Positions 7,897 to 15,287 of a stretch of DNA of 38,159 nucleotides are shown here, in pieces. A program made the translations under genes and the position numbers. Origin of the DNA: an uncultured Oscillospiraceae bacterium (GTDB lineage Bacteria > Bacillota > Clostridia > Oscillospirales > Oscillospiraceae). The DNA is taken from contig CALXCR010000067.1 in assembly GCA_944386855.1 (NCBI GenBank), forward strand, positions 1-38,159, in the 5' to 3' direction. Numbering within the stretch: position 1 is the first letter of the stretch; every line of letters starts with the position of its first letter. The notes under the pieces are model-generated. The model saw only the letters and a list, made by a program, of their open reading frames with translations. It was not told the origin of the DNA and did no database searches.

Positions 7897-9333
7897 TCAC
7901 GCGTTTACCTCATAATCCTTTTTGTACCCGTGCGCACCGAATATCTGCCATTTGCCCTTTCCGAGCCGCTGCACCAGCGCGCGCCGCTCCTGCGCGCATA
8001 GCTGCGGATCGGTATCGACCGATGTCATAAGTATCGGTGCGTATTGATTATAGTGGCGCTGTCTGTCCGTCATGCCGTGCGTGTTTACATACACGTCTCC
8101 CGTGAATGCTATATGGTTTTCATAATCTATCAAAATTATCTCTCCGGGCAGATGCCCGCCTCTCCCTTCGTACACCTCGAACCTCAGATCGCCGAACGTG
8201 AAAAAGCCTATCTGCCACATAGCCTCGCCGTCCGGCAGCTCCTCCCGCCACATGGATCTAACCTTATCCGGCGACGGCGGCATATACTCAGTAAGCGTCT
8301 TGCATATGCGGATATACGGCTTGTGCAGTATATTCCTCTCCCTAAAGCCGTCCTCCCCTTCGTACTCGAGCCTTAAGCACTCCGCGCTTCGGCGGCTTGC
8401 TATTATCTCGTCGAACATCGGGAGCAGCCCGCAGTGGTCGACGTCCGCGTGTGTTATGAGTATCGTCTTTTTCATATTGTCAAAGCCCGGTATCTGCTCG
8501 CGGAAAATCTTTATCATCTCCTCTTTATAATACGCGTAACCGCTGTCGATGAAAAGCGTATCGTCTCCGCTTCTCAGTATCGCCGTATTGCTGCCGCACG
8601 GCGGTTCTATAAGCGTAAGCTTCGTCTTTTCGCTCAGCTTATGCTCGCTCACGCGCGGCGAAAAATTATCCCCTTTACAGCTGGCGAGCAGATCGGCAAA
8701 CCCGCTTATGCTGTCAAACGTCTTATACGGCGAAAGCCCGCGCTCATCGAGTATCTGCATAGCGAGGTTTGTGTTCACAAGCAGGTCGTTTCTGTTCGAC
8801 GGCGATATGCCGCTCGCCTCTATAAGGCTTGTCACGAACGAGTCGTAGAAAATGCTGTTGTCAAACACTTTTTCGGAGCGGTTGTAGTTTATCATCCGTA
8901 CATTGCACAGTTTTTCGGCTTTTCTTATAAACGCCTCCAGATCAGAAGGTTCGTCGACGAACAGACCCATTTTAAAAAGCTGGTACTCGCTGCCGTCCCC
9001 CTGCGAGCTTATGTAGGATATATTGAAACTGAAGCTGGCTATCAGCTCCAAAATGCCTGTCACGCTGCCGGCGACGTCCTTTAGCCGGAATTCGAGCAGC
9101 ACGACATTCGGCTCGTTCTGTTCCTCCTGAAGGTAGCCTATCTCCTCAAGGCGCTCGCGCGCCTTTTCATGCCGAGACTCATCTCCCTCGGCGTCGATGA
9201 ACAGCGTATGCGAATCTATCGCCTTATTATAGCTCACTCTCGTAATGTTCATATCGAGCGCCGCAAAGCATCTGCTCGCCTGCAAAAAAGCGCCGATATG
9301 ATCCGGCATTTTTGTTATATATGTCTTTTTCAT
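7897..9333 (-). CDS. Tandem ACT domain / metallo-beta-lactamase-fold hydrolase
   Basis: A 478-residue cytoplasmic fusion. Residues 1-70 and 76-150 look like two ACT domains (beta-alpha-beta-beta-alpha-beta, with DHIGAF and DVAGSVTGIL at the usual ligand turn). Residues 150-235 are a helical linker. Residues 240-478 are a metallo-beta-lactamase fold: THADVDHCG at 294-301, then GRGGHLPGE, FTGDVY and a late GAHG. The metal motif is HxDxDH rather than HxHxDH, a variant known from ComEC-like members, so it is probably still a metal enzyme. ACT domains usually bind amino acids, which suggests an allosterically controlled hydrolase; substrate unknown. It follows ruvX by 57 bases on the same strand and has a GGAG site eight bases before ATG. 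Confidence 0.82.
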   Translation of the reverse strand: MKKTYITKMPDHIGAFLQASRCFAALDMNITRVSYNKAIDSHTLFIDAEGDESRHEKARERLEEIGYLQEEQNEPNVVLLEFRLKDVAGSVTGILELIASFSFNISYISSQGDGSEYQLFKMGLFVDEPSDLEAFIRKAEKLCNVRMINYNRSEKVFDNSIFYDSFVTSLIEASGISPSNRNDLLVNTNLAMQILDERGLSPYKTFDSISGFADLLASCKGDNFSPRVSEHKLSEKTKLTLIEPPCGSNTAILRSGDDTLFIDSGYAYYKEEMIKIFREQIPGFDNMKKTILITHADVDHCGLLPMFDEIIASRRSAECLRLEYEGEDGFRERNILHKPYIRICKTLTEYMPPSPDKVRSMWREELPDGEAMWQIGFFTFGDLRFEVYEGRGGHLPGEIILIDYENHIAFTGDVYVNTHGMTDRQRHYNQYAPILMTSVDTDPQLCAQERRALVQRLGKGKWQIFGAHGYKKDYEVNA

Positions 9334-9390
9334 GTCTGTTTCTCCGATCGTTTTGTCATGCGCCGGCGCGGCATCTACTTTTTACGCCCC

Positions 9391-9801
9391 TTATTTAAGG
9401 GAGTTGAGATACCCCTCGAGTATCAGCGTCGCCGCAACGGCATCGACGCTTTCTTTTCGTTTTTTTCCGCGGCGTCCGTTTTCGGACAATATATTATGTG
9501 CGGCGACGGTAGTCCTGCGCTCGTCCCACATGACTATATCGAGTCCCGTCCTCTCAGCGAGCATATCGCACAGCTCAAGGCTCTTTTCGGCTCTCGGTCC
9601 TGCCGTCCCGTCCATGTTGAGCGGATATCCGAGCACGATCCGCTCAACTCCGCGATCTCTCGCGGCATCCGCTATCGCGTCTGCGACGATTTCGGCCCTG
9701 CGCCCCTTTATGACCCACGCGTCGCCTGCAAGCGTCCCCGTTATGTCGGATACGGCGACTCCCGTTCGCGCGTCGCCGTAATCGATCGCCATTATCCTCA
9801 T
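9391..9801 (-). CDS. ruvX: RuvX/YqgF, Holliday-junction-resolvase-like RNase H fold protein
   Basis: A 136-residue protein with the acidic active-site positions of the family: IDYGDARTGVA near the N-terminus, LGYPLNMDG, WDERRTT and SVDAVAA. YqgF proteins act in 16S rRNA 5' maturation and have been reported as junction resolvases. The start has AAAGGA ten bases upstream. It lies first in a two-gene unit with the ACT-MBL gene. In Bacillus its homologue yrrK stands between alaS and mltG; here it is about 6 kb away from them. A TATAAT at 9929-9934 on the minus strand may be its -10 box, but no good -35 is present. Confidence 0.92.
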   Translation of the reverse strand: MRIMAIDYGDARTGVAVSDITGTLAGDAWVIKGRRAEIVADAIADAARDRGVERIVLGYPLNMDGTAGPRAEKSLELCDMLAERTGLDIVMWDERRTTVAAHNILSENGRRGKKRKESVDAVAATLILEGYLNSLK

Positions 9802-9997
9802 AGCATGATTTTCCTTTCAAAGCTTGTGTGCGGCCGTTATACCGGGATGCCTTCCTGCATCATGGTATGATCGCCGTCTTTTCGGTTGTCCCGCAAGCAG
9901 CGGGGAATATGTGAACCGCAGTACGGATATTATACAGCATTTGGGCGCAATTTCCACGGTTTTTATTGAATTTCCCGTGAAAAATCTAAAATTTTTG

Positions 9998-10027
9998 TTG
10001 ACCGCGGCAGGTTATTAATGGTATACT
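9998..10027 (+). promoter_or_regulatory. Promoter of rpmG-secE-nusG-rplK-rplA
   Basis: TTGACC (9998-10003), 18 bases, TATACT (10022-10027). The 331-base gap between ruvX and rpmG holds otherwise only weak hairpins. Confidence 0.78.
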
Positions 10028-10132
10028 GACTTTACCTGTCGACGGAGAGGCGTTTTTTTCGTGCGCACTTTTACGGTGCGACGTCGCTGCCGTTAAATCC
10101 ACACAGGGAGGCAAATGAATTGGAGGTGCCGT

Positions 10133-10282
10133 ATGAGAGTTAAGGTCACACTGAGATGCAACGAGTGTAAGCAGAGAAATTACAACACAACCAAGAACAA
10201 GAAGAACACTCCCGATCGTCTCGAAATGAACAAGTACTGCCGTTTCTGTCGCAAGCACACTGTGCATACCGAAACAAAGTAA
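10133..10282 (+). CDS. rpmG: Ribosomal protein L33, zinc-binding form
   Basis: A 49-residue 50S protein, [17 protein letters not shown]...[12 protein letters not shown]. Two CxxC pairs show the zinc-binding (C+) form. A GGAGG site lies six bases before the ATG. An in-frame ATG at 10115 also has a GGGAGG before it, but would add six residues alien to L33. It opens the secE-nusG-rplKA run, as in many Firmicutes. Confidence 0.95.
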   Translation: MRVKVTLRCNECKQRNYNTTKNKKNTPDRLEMNKYCRFCRKHTVHTETK

Positions 10283-10315
10283 GGCCTTCACCGGTTTAGG
10301 AAAGGATGTGTTTCA

Positions 10316-10621
10316 GTGACTAACGAAGAAAAGCAGGCTGCCAAAGCCCGCAAGGAGGAACTCGCGAGAGCCCGTGCGAAGCAGGCAGCGAAAAACAGGG
10401 AAAAGAACGGAAACATCTTTAAAAGAGCCGGCCGTGCCATAGCCAGATGGTTTCGTGAAATGCGAAGCGAGCTTAAAAAGGTCGTTTGGCCGTCTAAGAA
10501 GCAAGTCAAGAACAACAGCGCTGTCGCGATCTTCATGATGCTTGTCGCAGCCGTTGTTGTCTGGGGTTTCGACTTCCTTGCTTCCAATGCCGTTAGGCTC
10601 ATCATCTCTCTCGGAGGTTGA
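10316..10621 (+). CDS. secE: Preprotein translocase subunit SecE
   Basis: A 101-residue single-span membrane subunit of the SecYEG channel. A basic, Lys/Ala/Arg-rich tail (1-40) is followed by the signature FREMRSELKKVVWPSKKQ (about 46-63) and one membrane span at about 68-95. The start is GTG, with AAAGGA nine bases upstream; the nearby ATG at 10306 is out of frame. Five bases separate it from nusG. Confidence 0.95.
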   Translation: MTNEEKQAAKARKEELARARAKQAAKNREKNGNIFKRAGRAIARWFREMRSELKKVVWPSKKQVKNNSAVAIFMMLVAAVVVWGFDFLASNAVRLIISLGG

Positions 10622-10626
10622 CGGTC

Positions 10627-11154
10627 ATGGCTGAGCAGGCAAGATGGTATGTTATCCACACTTATTCCGGCTATGAAAACGCAGTTGCCGCTACGATCGA
10701 AAAGGCCGTTGAAAACCGTAAAATGCAGGATCTGATAGTTGACATCAACATACCGATGGAAACTGTTACGGAGGTCACCGACTCACAGACAAAAACTGTC
10801 GAGCGCAAGGTGTTCCCGGGATATGTGCTTGTAAAAATGGTTCTTACGGATGACAGCTGGCATCTCGTCAGAAACGTCCGCGGCGTTACAGGCTTTGTCG
10901 GATCTGGCAATAAGCCTGTTCCGCTTACCGACGATGAGATAATGGCGCTCGGCGTCGAAAAGCACGACGTCGTAGTCAATTTTGAGGTAGGAAACACCGT
11001 TAAAGTCATCGACGGACCCCTCAGCGGTTTTCTCGGTACGGTTGATGAGATCGACACAGTAAAGATGCGTGTCCGTGTTATCGTTTCCATGTTTGGCAGA
11101 GAAACGCCTGTCGATCTGGATTTTGACCAGATAGAAGTCGTATCTCAATTTTAA
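10627..11154 (+). CDS. nusG: Transcription termination/antitermination factor NusG
   Basis: A 175-residue RNA-polymerase-binding factor with the NGN domain (RWYVIHTYSGYENAV, then FPGYVLVKMV and GVTGFVG) and a C-terminal KOW domain (VKVIDGPLSGFLGTVDEID). The ATG at 10627 is used because the GGAGG site, which overlaps the end of secE, lies nine bases before it. Next gene: rplK. Confidence 0.97.
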   Translation: MAEQARWYVIHTYSGYENAVAATIEKAVENRKMQDLIVDINIPMETVTEVTDSQTKTVERKVFPGYVLVKMVLTDDSWHLVRNVRGVTGFVGSGNKPVPLTDDEIMALGVEKHDVVVNFEVGNTVKVIDGPLSGFLGTVDEIDTVKMRVRVIVSMFGRETPVDLDFDQIEVVSQF

Positions 11155-11274
11155 GCGCACTTTGCGCTTTGATATCGTTTTTTGGCCGCTTATGCGGCTC
11201 GTGGGAGGGATTTTTCCCGCCAAAACAGCGCGGTTTCCCGCGTATTAACCACATTTTCAGGAGGTTCACACAAA
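11155..11274 (+). other. nusG-rplK gap with small hairpins
   Basis: Holds AAGCGCA/TGCGCTT (11153-11169) followed some bases later by six T, then GCCGC/GCGGC (11184-11197). It may be a weak terminator or the L1 regulatory region of rplK-rplA; I could not identify an L1 site with confidence. Confidence 0.4.
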
Positions 11275-11703
11275 GTGGCACAGAAAGTTACAGGAATTAT
11301 TAAACTTCAAATTCCTGCCGGCAAAGCGACTCCCGCTCCCCCGGTAGGTCCGGCGCTCGGTCAGCACGGCGTAAACATCGGTATGTTCACAAAAGAATTT
11401 AACGAGCGTACCAAAAACGATATGGGCATGACTATCCCTGTCGTAATCACCGTTTACGCAGACCGCAGCTTCTCATTCATCACAAAGTCTCCACCGGCTG
11501 CCGTTCTTCTCAAGAAAGCCTGCGGCATCGAAAAGGGCTCGGGCGTCCCGCAGAAGGACAAGGTCGCAAAGATTAGCAAGGATGAGGTCCGTAAGATCGC
11601 TGAACAGAAGATGAACGACCTCAATGCCGGCAGCATCGAAGCCGCTATGAGCATGATCGCCGGAACGGCCCGCAGCATGGGCATCGTAGTAGAGGAGGCT
11701 TAA
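11275..11703 (+). CDS. rplK: Ribosomal protein L11
   Basis: A 142-residue protein of the GTPase-associated centre of the 50S subunit. It starts at GTG with AGGAGG upstream, and reads [20 protein letters not shown] then [14 protein letters not shown], the thiostrepton-region motif. The C-terminal rRNA-binding half ([21 protein letters not shown]) is intact. Two bases from rplA. Confidence 0.97.
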   Translation: MAQKVTGIIKLQIPAGKATPAPPVGPALGQHGVNIGMFTKEFNERTKNDMGMTIPVVITVYADRSFSFITKSPPAAVLLKKACGIEKGSGVPQKDKVAKISKDEVRKIAEQKMNDLNAGSIEAAMSMIAGTARSMGIVVEEA

Positions 11704-11705
11704 TC

Positions 11706-12398
11706 ATGTTTAGAGGCAAAAATTACAAAGGGAGCGCAAAGCTTATCGATAAATCGGTTCAGTATGATCCGGCAGAGGCTTTTGACCTTGTCGTCAAGGC
11801 TTCCAAGGCCAAGTTTGACGAGACTGTTGAGCTCCATATAAAGCTCGGCGTCGACTCGCGTCATGCCGACCAGCAGGTCCGCGGCGCCGTCGTTCTTCCG
11901 CATGGCACCGGTAAAACGCGCAGGGTTCTTGTCTTCTGTAAGCCGGAGCGCGTTGAGGAAGCTCTTGCGGCCGGCGCTGATTATGCCGGCGAGATGGATC
12001 TTGTTGAGAAGATCCAGAAAGAAAACTGGTTCGATTTTGATGTCGTTATCGCAACTCCAGATATGATGGGCGTTGTCGGCCGTCTCGGCCGTGTGCTCGG
12101 CCCCAAGGGTCTTATGCCGTCTCCGAAAGCAGGAACGGTAACTCCCAACCTTACTCAGGCCGTTACAGAAGTTAAGGCCGGCAAGATTGAGTACCGTCTT
12201 GACAAGACGAACATCATCCACTGCCCCATCGGCAAGGTCTCTTTCGGTGCTGAAAAGCTCACCGAAAACTATACCACGCTGCTCGACGCCGTTTTGAGGG
12301 CAAAGCCCGCCGCGGCAAAGGGTCAGTATATTAGAAGCTGTGTAACGGCTTCCACGATGGGCCCCGGTATCAAGATCAACGCTCAGAAGCAGCTTTAA
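11706..12398 (+). CDS. rplA: Ribosomal protein L1
   Basis: A 230-residue protein of the L1 stalk and a known repressor of the L11 operon. It contains [39 protein letters not shown] and PKAGTVTPN, all signature parts. The usual next genes, rplJ and rplL, do not follow: instead come a hairpin, a repeat element and convergent genes. Confidence 0.97.
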   Translation: MFRGKNYKGSAKLIDKSVQYDPAEAFDLVVKASKAKFDETVELHIKLGVDSRHADQQVRGAVVLPHGTGKTRRVLVFCKPERVEEALAAGADYAGEMDLVEKIQKENWFDFDVVIATPDMMGVVGRLGRVLGPKGLMPSPKAGTVTPNLTQAVTEVKAGKIEYRLDKTNIIHCPIGKVSFGAEKLTENYTTLLDAVLRAKPAAAKGQYIRSCVTASTMGPGIKINAQKQL

Positions 12399-12424
12399 GC
12401 CGTTTTTCAATTTAACATTTCAGA

Positions 12425-12455
12425 CGGAGGCCGGTAAAAGATTTACCGGCCTCCG
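12425..12455 (+). repeat. Left twin hairpin of repeat copy 1
   Basis: A perfect 14-pair stem with AGA loop (CGGAGGCCGGTAAA and its complement), 26 bases after rplA. It has no T run. It matches the right hairpin at 12712-12744 in 29 of 32 positions, including one paired change (G-C here, T-A there). Confidence 0.88.
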
Positions 12456-12709
12456 CAGCGCATCGAACAAGTTCGACACGCTTCTCGAAAATGCAAGCAT
12501 TTTCTCGAGTGGAAGCAGCCTGCTGCAGCGCGCTCGCTGCGCTTGCACGTTTGCAGGCCGAGAAGACAAAATTCCGAGGCGCATGTCCCCGGCATTTTGG
12601 AAATTTGACCTTATTTCGCCGTCTGCGGGCGGCGAAACTCTGCCGAGGGCTTTTTCCTATGCAAAAAATTGTTCTTTTCTTGCAGGGCGCTATCCTTTTT
12701 CGACAGACT
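12456..12709 (+). repeat. Dispersed structured repeat, copy 1
   Basis: About 254 bases, roughly 90 percent identical by hand alignment to 37801-38054. The ends are near-inverted: ATCGAACAAG at the left against TGTCGAAAAAG read from the right. Internal stems include GAAAATGC/GCATTTTC (12487-12504), GCAGCG/CGCTGC (12525-12540) and TTTCGCCG/CGGCGAAA (12614-12637). A plus-strand frame opening MQAFSRVEAACC is open here but is stopped by TAG in the other copy, so it is not a gene. It lies in the same direction as rplA, between convergent genes. Confidence 0.85.
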
Positions 12710-12711
12710 CT

Positions 12712-12749
12712 GCGGATGCCGGTAAAAGATTTACCAGCATCCGCTTTTT
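12712..12749 (+). terminator. Right twin hairpin of repeat copy 1, with T run
   Basis: GCGGATGCCGGTAAA pairs with TTTACCAGCATCCGC (one C-A mismatch) around AGA, followed by TTTTTATTT. It is the working terminator of the rplA transcript, which then ends in a structured tail of about 350 bases. Confidence 0.85.
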
Positions 12750-12812
12750 ATTTATCCGCGCGATTGACGCGCGCATTTCGCATACTTTTAAAGCTCACCG
12801 CGCATTTGACTG

Positions 12813-12838
12813 GCATCGTTTTAAATACGATGCTTTTT
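12813..12838 (+). terminator. Second terminator downstream
   Basis: GCATCGT / ACGATGC with loop TTTAAAT, followed by five T. Confidence 0.7.
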
Positions 12839-12857
12839 CACGAATGTTCAAGCGTGC

Positions 12858-12889
12858 AAAACCCGTCCGACGGTCGTCGGACGGGTTTT
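12858..12889. terminator. Bidirectional terminator at the end of the Sel1 gene
   Basis: AAAACCCGTCCGAC / GTCGGACGGGTTTT, a perfect 14-pair stem with A and T tails on both sides; 18 bases beyond the stop of the minus-strand gene. Confidence 0.88.
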
Positions 12890-12906
12890 CTTATATGCGC
12901 CGTATT

Positions 12907-14421
12907 TCAGCGCATGTCTCGTATGGATTTGTTGTAGTAGATTATATCGATGTTTTCCTGTGCCGAACGGCGTATTCCGTCGTACATACCGTCGTTGATC
13001 TTCGGGTTCTGCATCATCTTCTCCAACACGGCGAGAGCCTTGTCTTCGCCCGCCCATGAACCGTCGTCATACGCCTTTGCAAGCAGGTACTGGCAAAACG
13101 GGTCGTTAAAGTCCCCGAAACGGTCGAGCAGTTTTATCGCGGTTTTTCTGTCTCCGCTGTCTATAAGCTGCTCTCCGCGGACAGATATGACTATGAGGAG
13201 CATGTCCATATCCTCCGGCGACGGCTTCACACCGTTCGCGGCGCACACCCAGTAGTAGCGTGAAAGCTTGCAGAGCTCGTCGTCGGTCAGCGTTATCTTA
13301 CGTTCATACGCGGCTTCCCGCGCCATTTTCCGGGCTTCGTTCAGGTAATGGAGGCATCCCTTCGGGCTGTCATTGTCGGCGGCTTCTCTCATGCCCTTCT
13401 CGTCGTTTGCCGCCTTGGCTTTTTCGAACATATCGTCGGCTATCTCGGCCAGGCGTCGCTCCGCCGCCCTCACCCCGTCGATTGCGCCCCTATACCCGTC
13501 GCTGGCGAGCTTTTTAAACAGCTCCAGCGCCCGCTTGGGCTCGTTTTCTATCATGGGATATATCTCTTTGTAGCGCGCTTCGAACCCGGCTTTTTGCCAC
13601 TCTTTAAACATCGTAGAATACTTGTCGTAAGCTTTTTCGGCATCCTCGTATTTTTCCTTTACGAGCGTTTCGAGGATGTCGATCGCGGCGGAAAGATCCT
13701 GCGGTACGCCTCTGCCCTCGCCGTTTATTAGCGCGAGCACATACCGACACCGTGCGTTTCCCTTCTCCGTGCCGAGTTTTGCGTATTCAAGCGCCTTTGT
13801 ATCGTCCCGAGGGCACGGCGGCTCTCCGTTATAGTATTTCCACGCGAGATTTGAACACGCGGCGGCACTTCCTAGTTCCGCCGCCTTTTGCATCAGCTCC
13901 AGCGCTTTTTTCTCGTCTTTTTTCACGCCGCGCCCGTTTAGATATAGCAGCGCCATATTGTTATGCGCGGCGGCACCGTTCTGCTCCATCGCCTTCTCGT
14001 ACCAGAAGCGCGCCTTTTCGTAATCGATGCTTATCCCGTCCTCACCGCTTTCGTAGGCGTATGCGACGGCAAGCTGCGCCTTTGCGTCGCCCGCCTCGGC
14101 CAATTTGAGGCGGCTTTCCAGCGCGCTGTTGTTGTCGCCCAAATTTTCGTATATTTTCGCGAGCTTTTCGCGGTCGATCATCGCCCCCTGGGCTTCCGCC
14201 TCCTCCATGAGCTGCGCCGCACGGCGCATCTTTTCCGTGTCTTTCGGGAAATGCTCAAGATAATACCGCGCAAGGCCCGCCTTTCCGTGGCGATTCCCCA
14301 GCTCTGCTGATTTTTCAAGATATTCGCGCTCATGCTCATTATGGTTGAGCGACATCCTGTAATACATCTCGCCTTTATCTTCTTTCGGTTTATTGCCCTT
14401 TAAAAATCCGAAAATGCCCAT
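12907..14421 (-). CDS. Sel1-repeat protein
   Basis: A 504-residue, helical, apparently cytoplasmic protein without signal peptide or membrane span. It has several Sel1-like repeats, clearest at about 105-245: DAKAQLAVAYAYESGEDG, AAAHNNMALLYLNGRGVKKD, SAAACSNLAWKYYNGE and NARCRYVLALINGEGRGVPQD. The C-terminal half (250-504) keeps helical pairs with weaker repeats. The N-terminus MGIFGFLKGNKPKE is short and basic. Sel1 repeats scaffold protein contacts; partner unknown. It stands alone with its own promoter and terminator. GGGAGGAG precedes the ATG. Confidence 0.8.
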   Translation of the reverse strand: MGIFGFLKGNKPKEDKGEMYYRMSLNHNEHEREYLEKSAELGNRHGKAGLARYYLEHFPKDTEKMRRAAQLMEEAEAQGAMIDREKLAKIYENLGDNNSALESRLKLAEAGDAKAQLAVAYAYESGEDGISIDYEKARFWYEKAMEQNGAAAHNNMALLYLNGRGVKKDEKKALELMQKAAELGSAAACSNLAWKYYNGEPPCPRDDTKALEYAKLGTEKGNARCRYVLALINGEGRGVPQDLSAAIDILETLVKEKYEDAEKAYDKYSTMFKEWQKAGFEARYKEIYPMIENEPKRALELFKKLASDGYRGAIDGVRAAERRLAEIADDMFEKAKAANDEKGMREAADNDSPKGCLHYLNEARKMAREAAYERKITLTDDELCKLSRYYWVCAANGVKPSPEDMDMLLIVISVRGEQLIDSGDRKTAIKLLDRFGDFNDPFCQYLLAKAYDDGSWAGEDKALAVLEKMMQNPKINDGMYDGIRRSAQENIDIIYYNKSIRDMR

Positions 14422-14497
14422 GCCGACGTCTCCTCCCTCTTATGCCGCAGAGCGTACTCCAAGCCTGCGGCGTCGTCATTCCAGCATTATTTTCTCT

Positions 14498-14526
14498 AAT
14501 TTAACATACCGCCGGCGTAAAAGCAA
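14498..14526 (-). promoter_or_regulatory. Probable promoter of the Sel1 gene
   Basis: On the minus strand TTGCTT (14521-14526), 17 bases, TAAATT (14498-14503), 77 bases before the gene. Confidence 0.5.
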
Positions 14527-14707
14527 CAAACTATCGCATTGCCGCGGCGGCGCGTACTTTTTTAATTTTATGCAAGCACCGCCGATCGATACCGCCGCGC
14601 TTCCGCGGCTCGAGGGGCAGGGCGTTTTTAACGGATTTCGGCATGCGGTGTTGCCTGCGGCCGCGGGAAAACAAAAAGGCTTCGCGCGATATATTGCTCG
14701 AATTCTT

Positions 14708-15142
14708 TTATTTTGTCTGCCGGTTTTCCGCATTCTCCTTACGGATAAGATTGCTCACATACGGGCGCTCGCCGGAGAGCACCTCGTTGTAAAAAGACTG
14801 CTTCCAGTCAATATAGTCGATGCTCTCTTTAAGTTCCTTTATGTTTTGGCGCAGAGATTCCTGCTTTTTTGTAAGCATCTCCTTCCTCTGCGGGATAGTC
14901 TGCTCGCCTTGGAGACAGAGATCCAGATATTCCTTCATCTCCTGAATGCTCATGCCGCATTTTTTCAGGCAGACAAGGTCCTTTATCCACCTCACGTTGT
15001 ACTCGTCAAAGATGCGGCGGTTGTTTTTATCACGTTTGACGTCGGGGATAAGCCCCTCATTGCAGTAAAATTTTAAAGCCTGATAGGTCAGATCGGTCTC
15101 TTTGCACACCTACATCATCGTGTATATCATCTTTTCCGTCAT
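14708..15142 (-). pseudogene. MerR-family regulator with in-frame amber codon
   Basis: Read from ATG 15142 the product is MTEKMIYTMM, then TAG (15110-15112), then VCKETDLTYQALKFYCNEGL and 113 more residues. Both sides of the TAG match a MerR winged-helix domain (YTM-x-VCKET..TYQ.LKFYCNEGL.P..KRD..NRR), followed by a coiled-coil effector region with IDYIDWKQSFYNEVLSGE. One base change from AAG or GAG would give TAG. Other genes here end in TAG, so it is a real stop. A GTG at 15109 could start a 133-residue form lacking the first strand, but it has no ribosome site. Twelve T directly precede the upstream ATG, also without a ribosome site. It is divergent from the redox operon it would control. 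Broken, read through, or a sequencing error: the first is my preference. Confidence 0.6.
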
Positions 15143-15179
15143 AAAAAAAAAAAATGTATAAAAACTTTTGAAAAAGGTC

Positions 15180-15210
15180 TTGACCGATTGTTACAACCGG
15201 TATTTATAAT
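15180..15210 (+). promoter_or_regulatory. MerR-type promoter with 19-base spacer and palindromic operator
   Basis: TTGACC (15180-15185), a 19-base spacer, TATAAT (15205-15210). The palindrome ACCGATTGT-T-ACAACCGGT (15183-15201, one mismatch) fills the spacer. A long spacer with a centred palindrome is the established mark of promoters that MerR proteins activate by untwisting DNA. A second, partial palindrome CGGTT..AACCG lies at 15223-15237. Confidence 0.88.
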
Positions 15211-15287
15211 CGATAGTATCAAACGGTTTGGGCAACCGGATTATAGCACAATTCAAACGTCAGTACAAGAAGTATCGGAGAGGAGAC

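Noticed and set aside
8434..9870. Long plus-strand frames (216 and 233 codons) opposite the ACT-MBL and ruvX genes
   Set aside because: Both lie over clear minus-strand genes, have no ribosome sites, and give basic, featureless products.
11700..12410. A 236-codon minus-strand frame opposite rplA
   Set aside because: It is the mirror of a certain ribosomal protein gene whose biased codons leave the opposite frame open; no ribosome site.
12491..12937. A 148-codon plus-strand frame inside repeat copy 1, and shorter frames at 37698-38088 in copy 2
   Set aside because: The frame is stopped by TAG in the second copy, has no ribosome site and runs into terminators. Variation between copies preserves stems, not codons.
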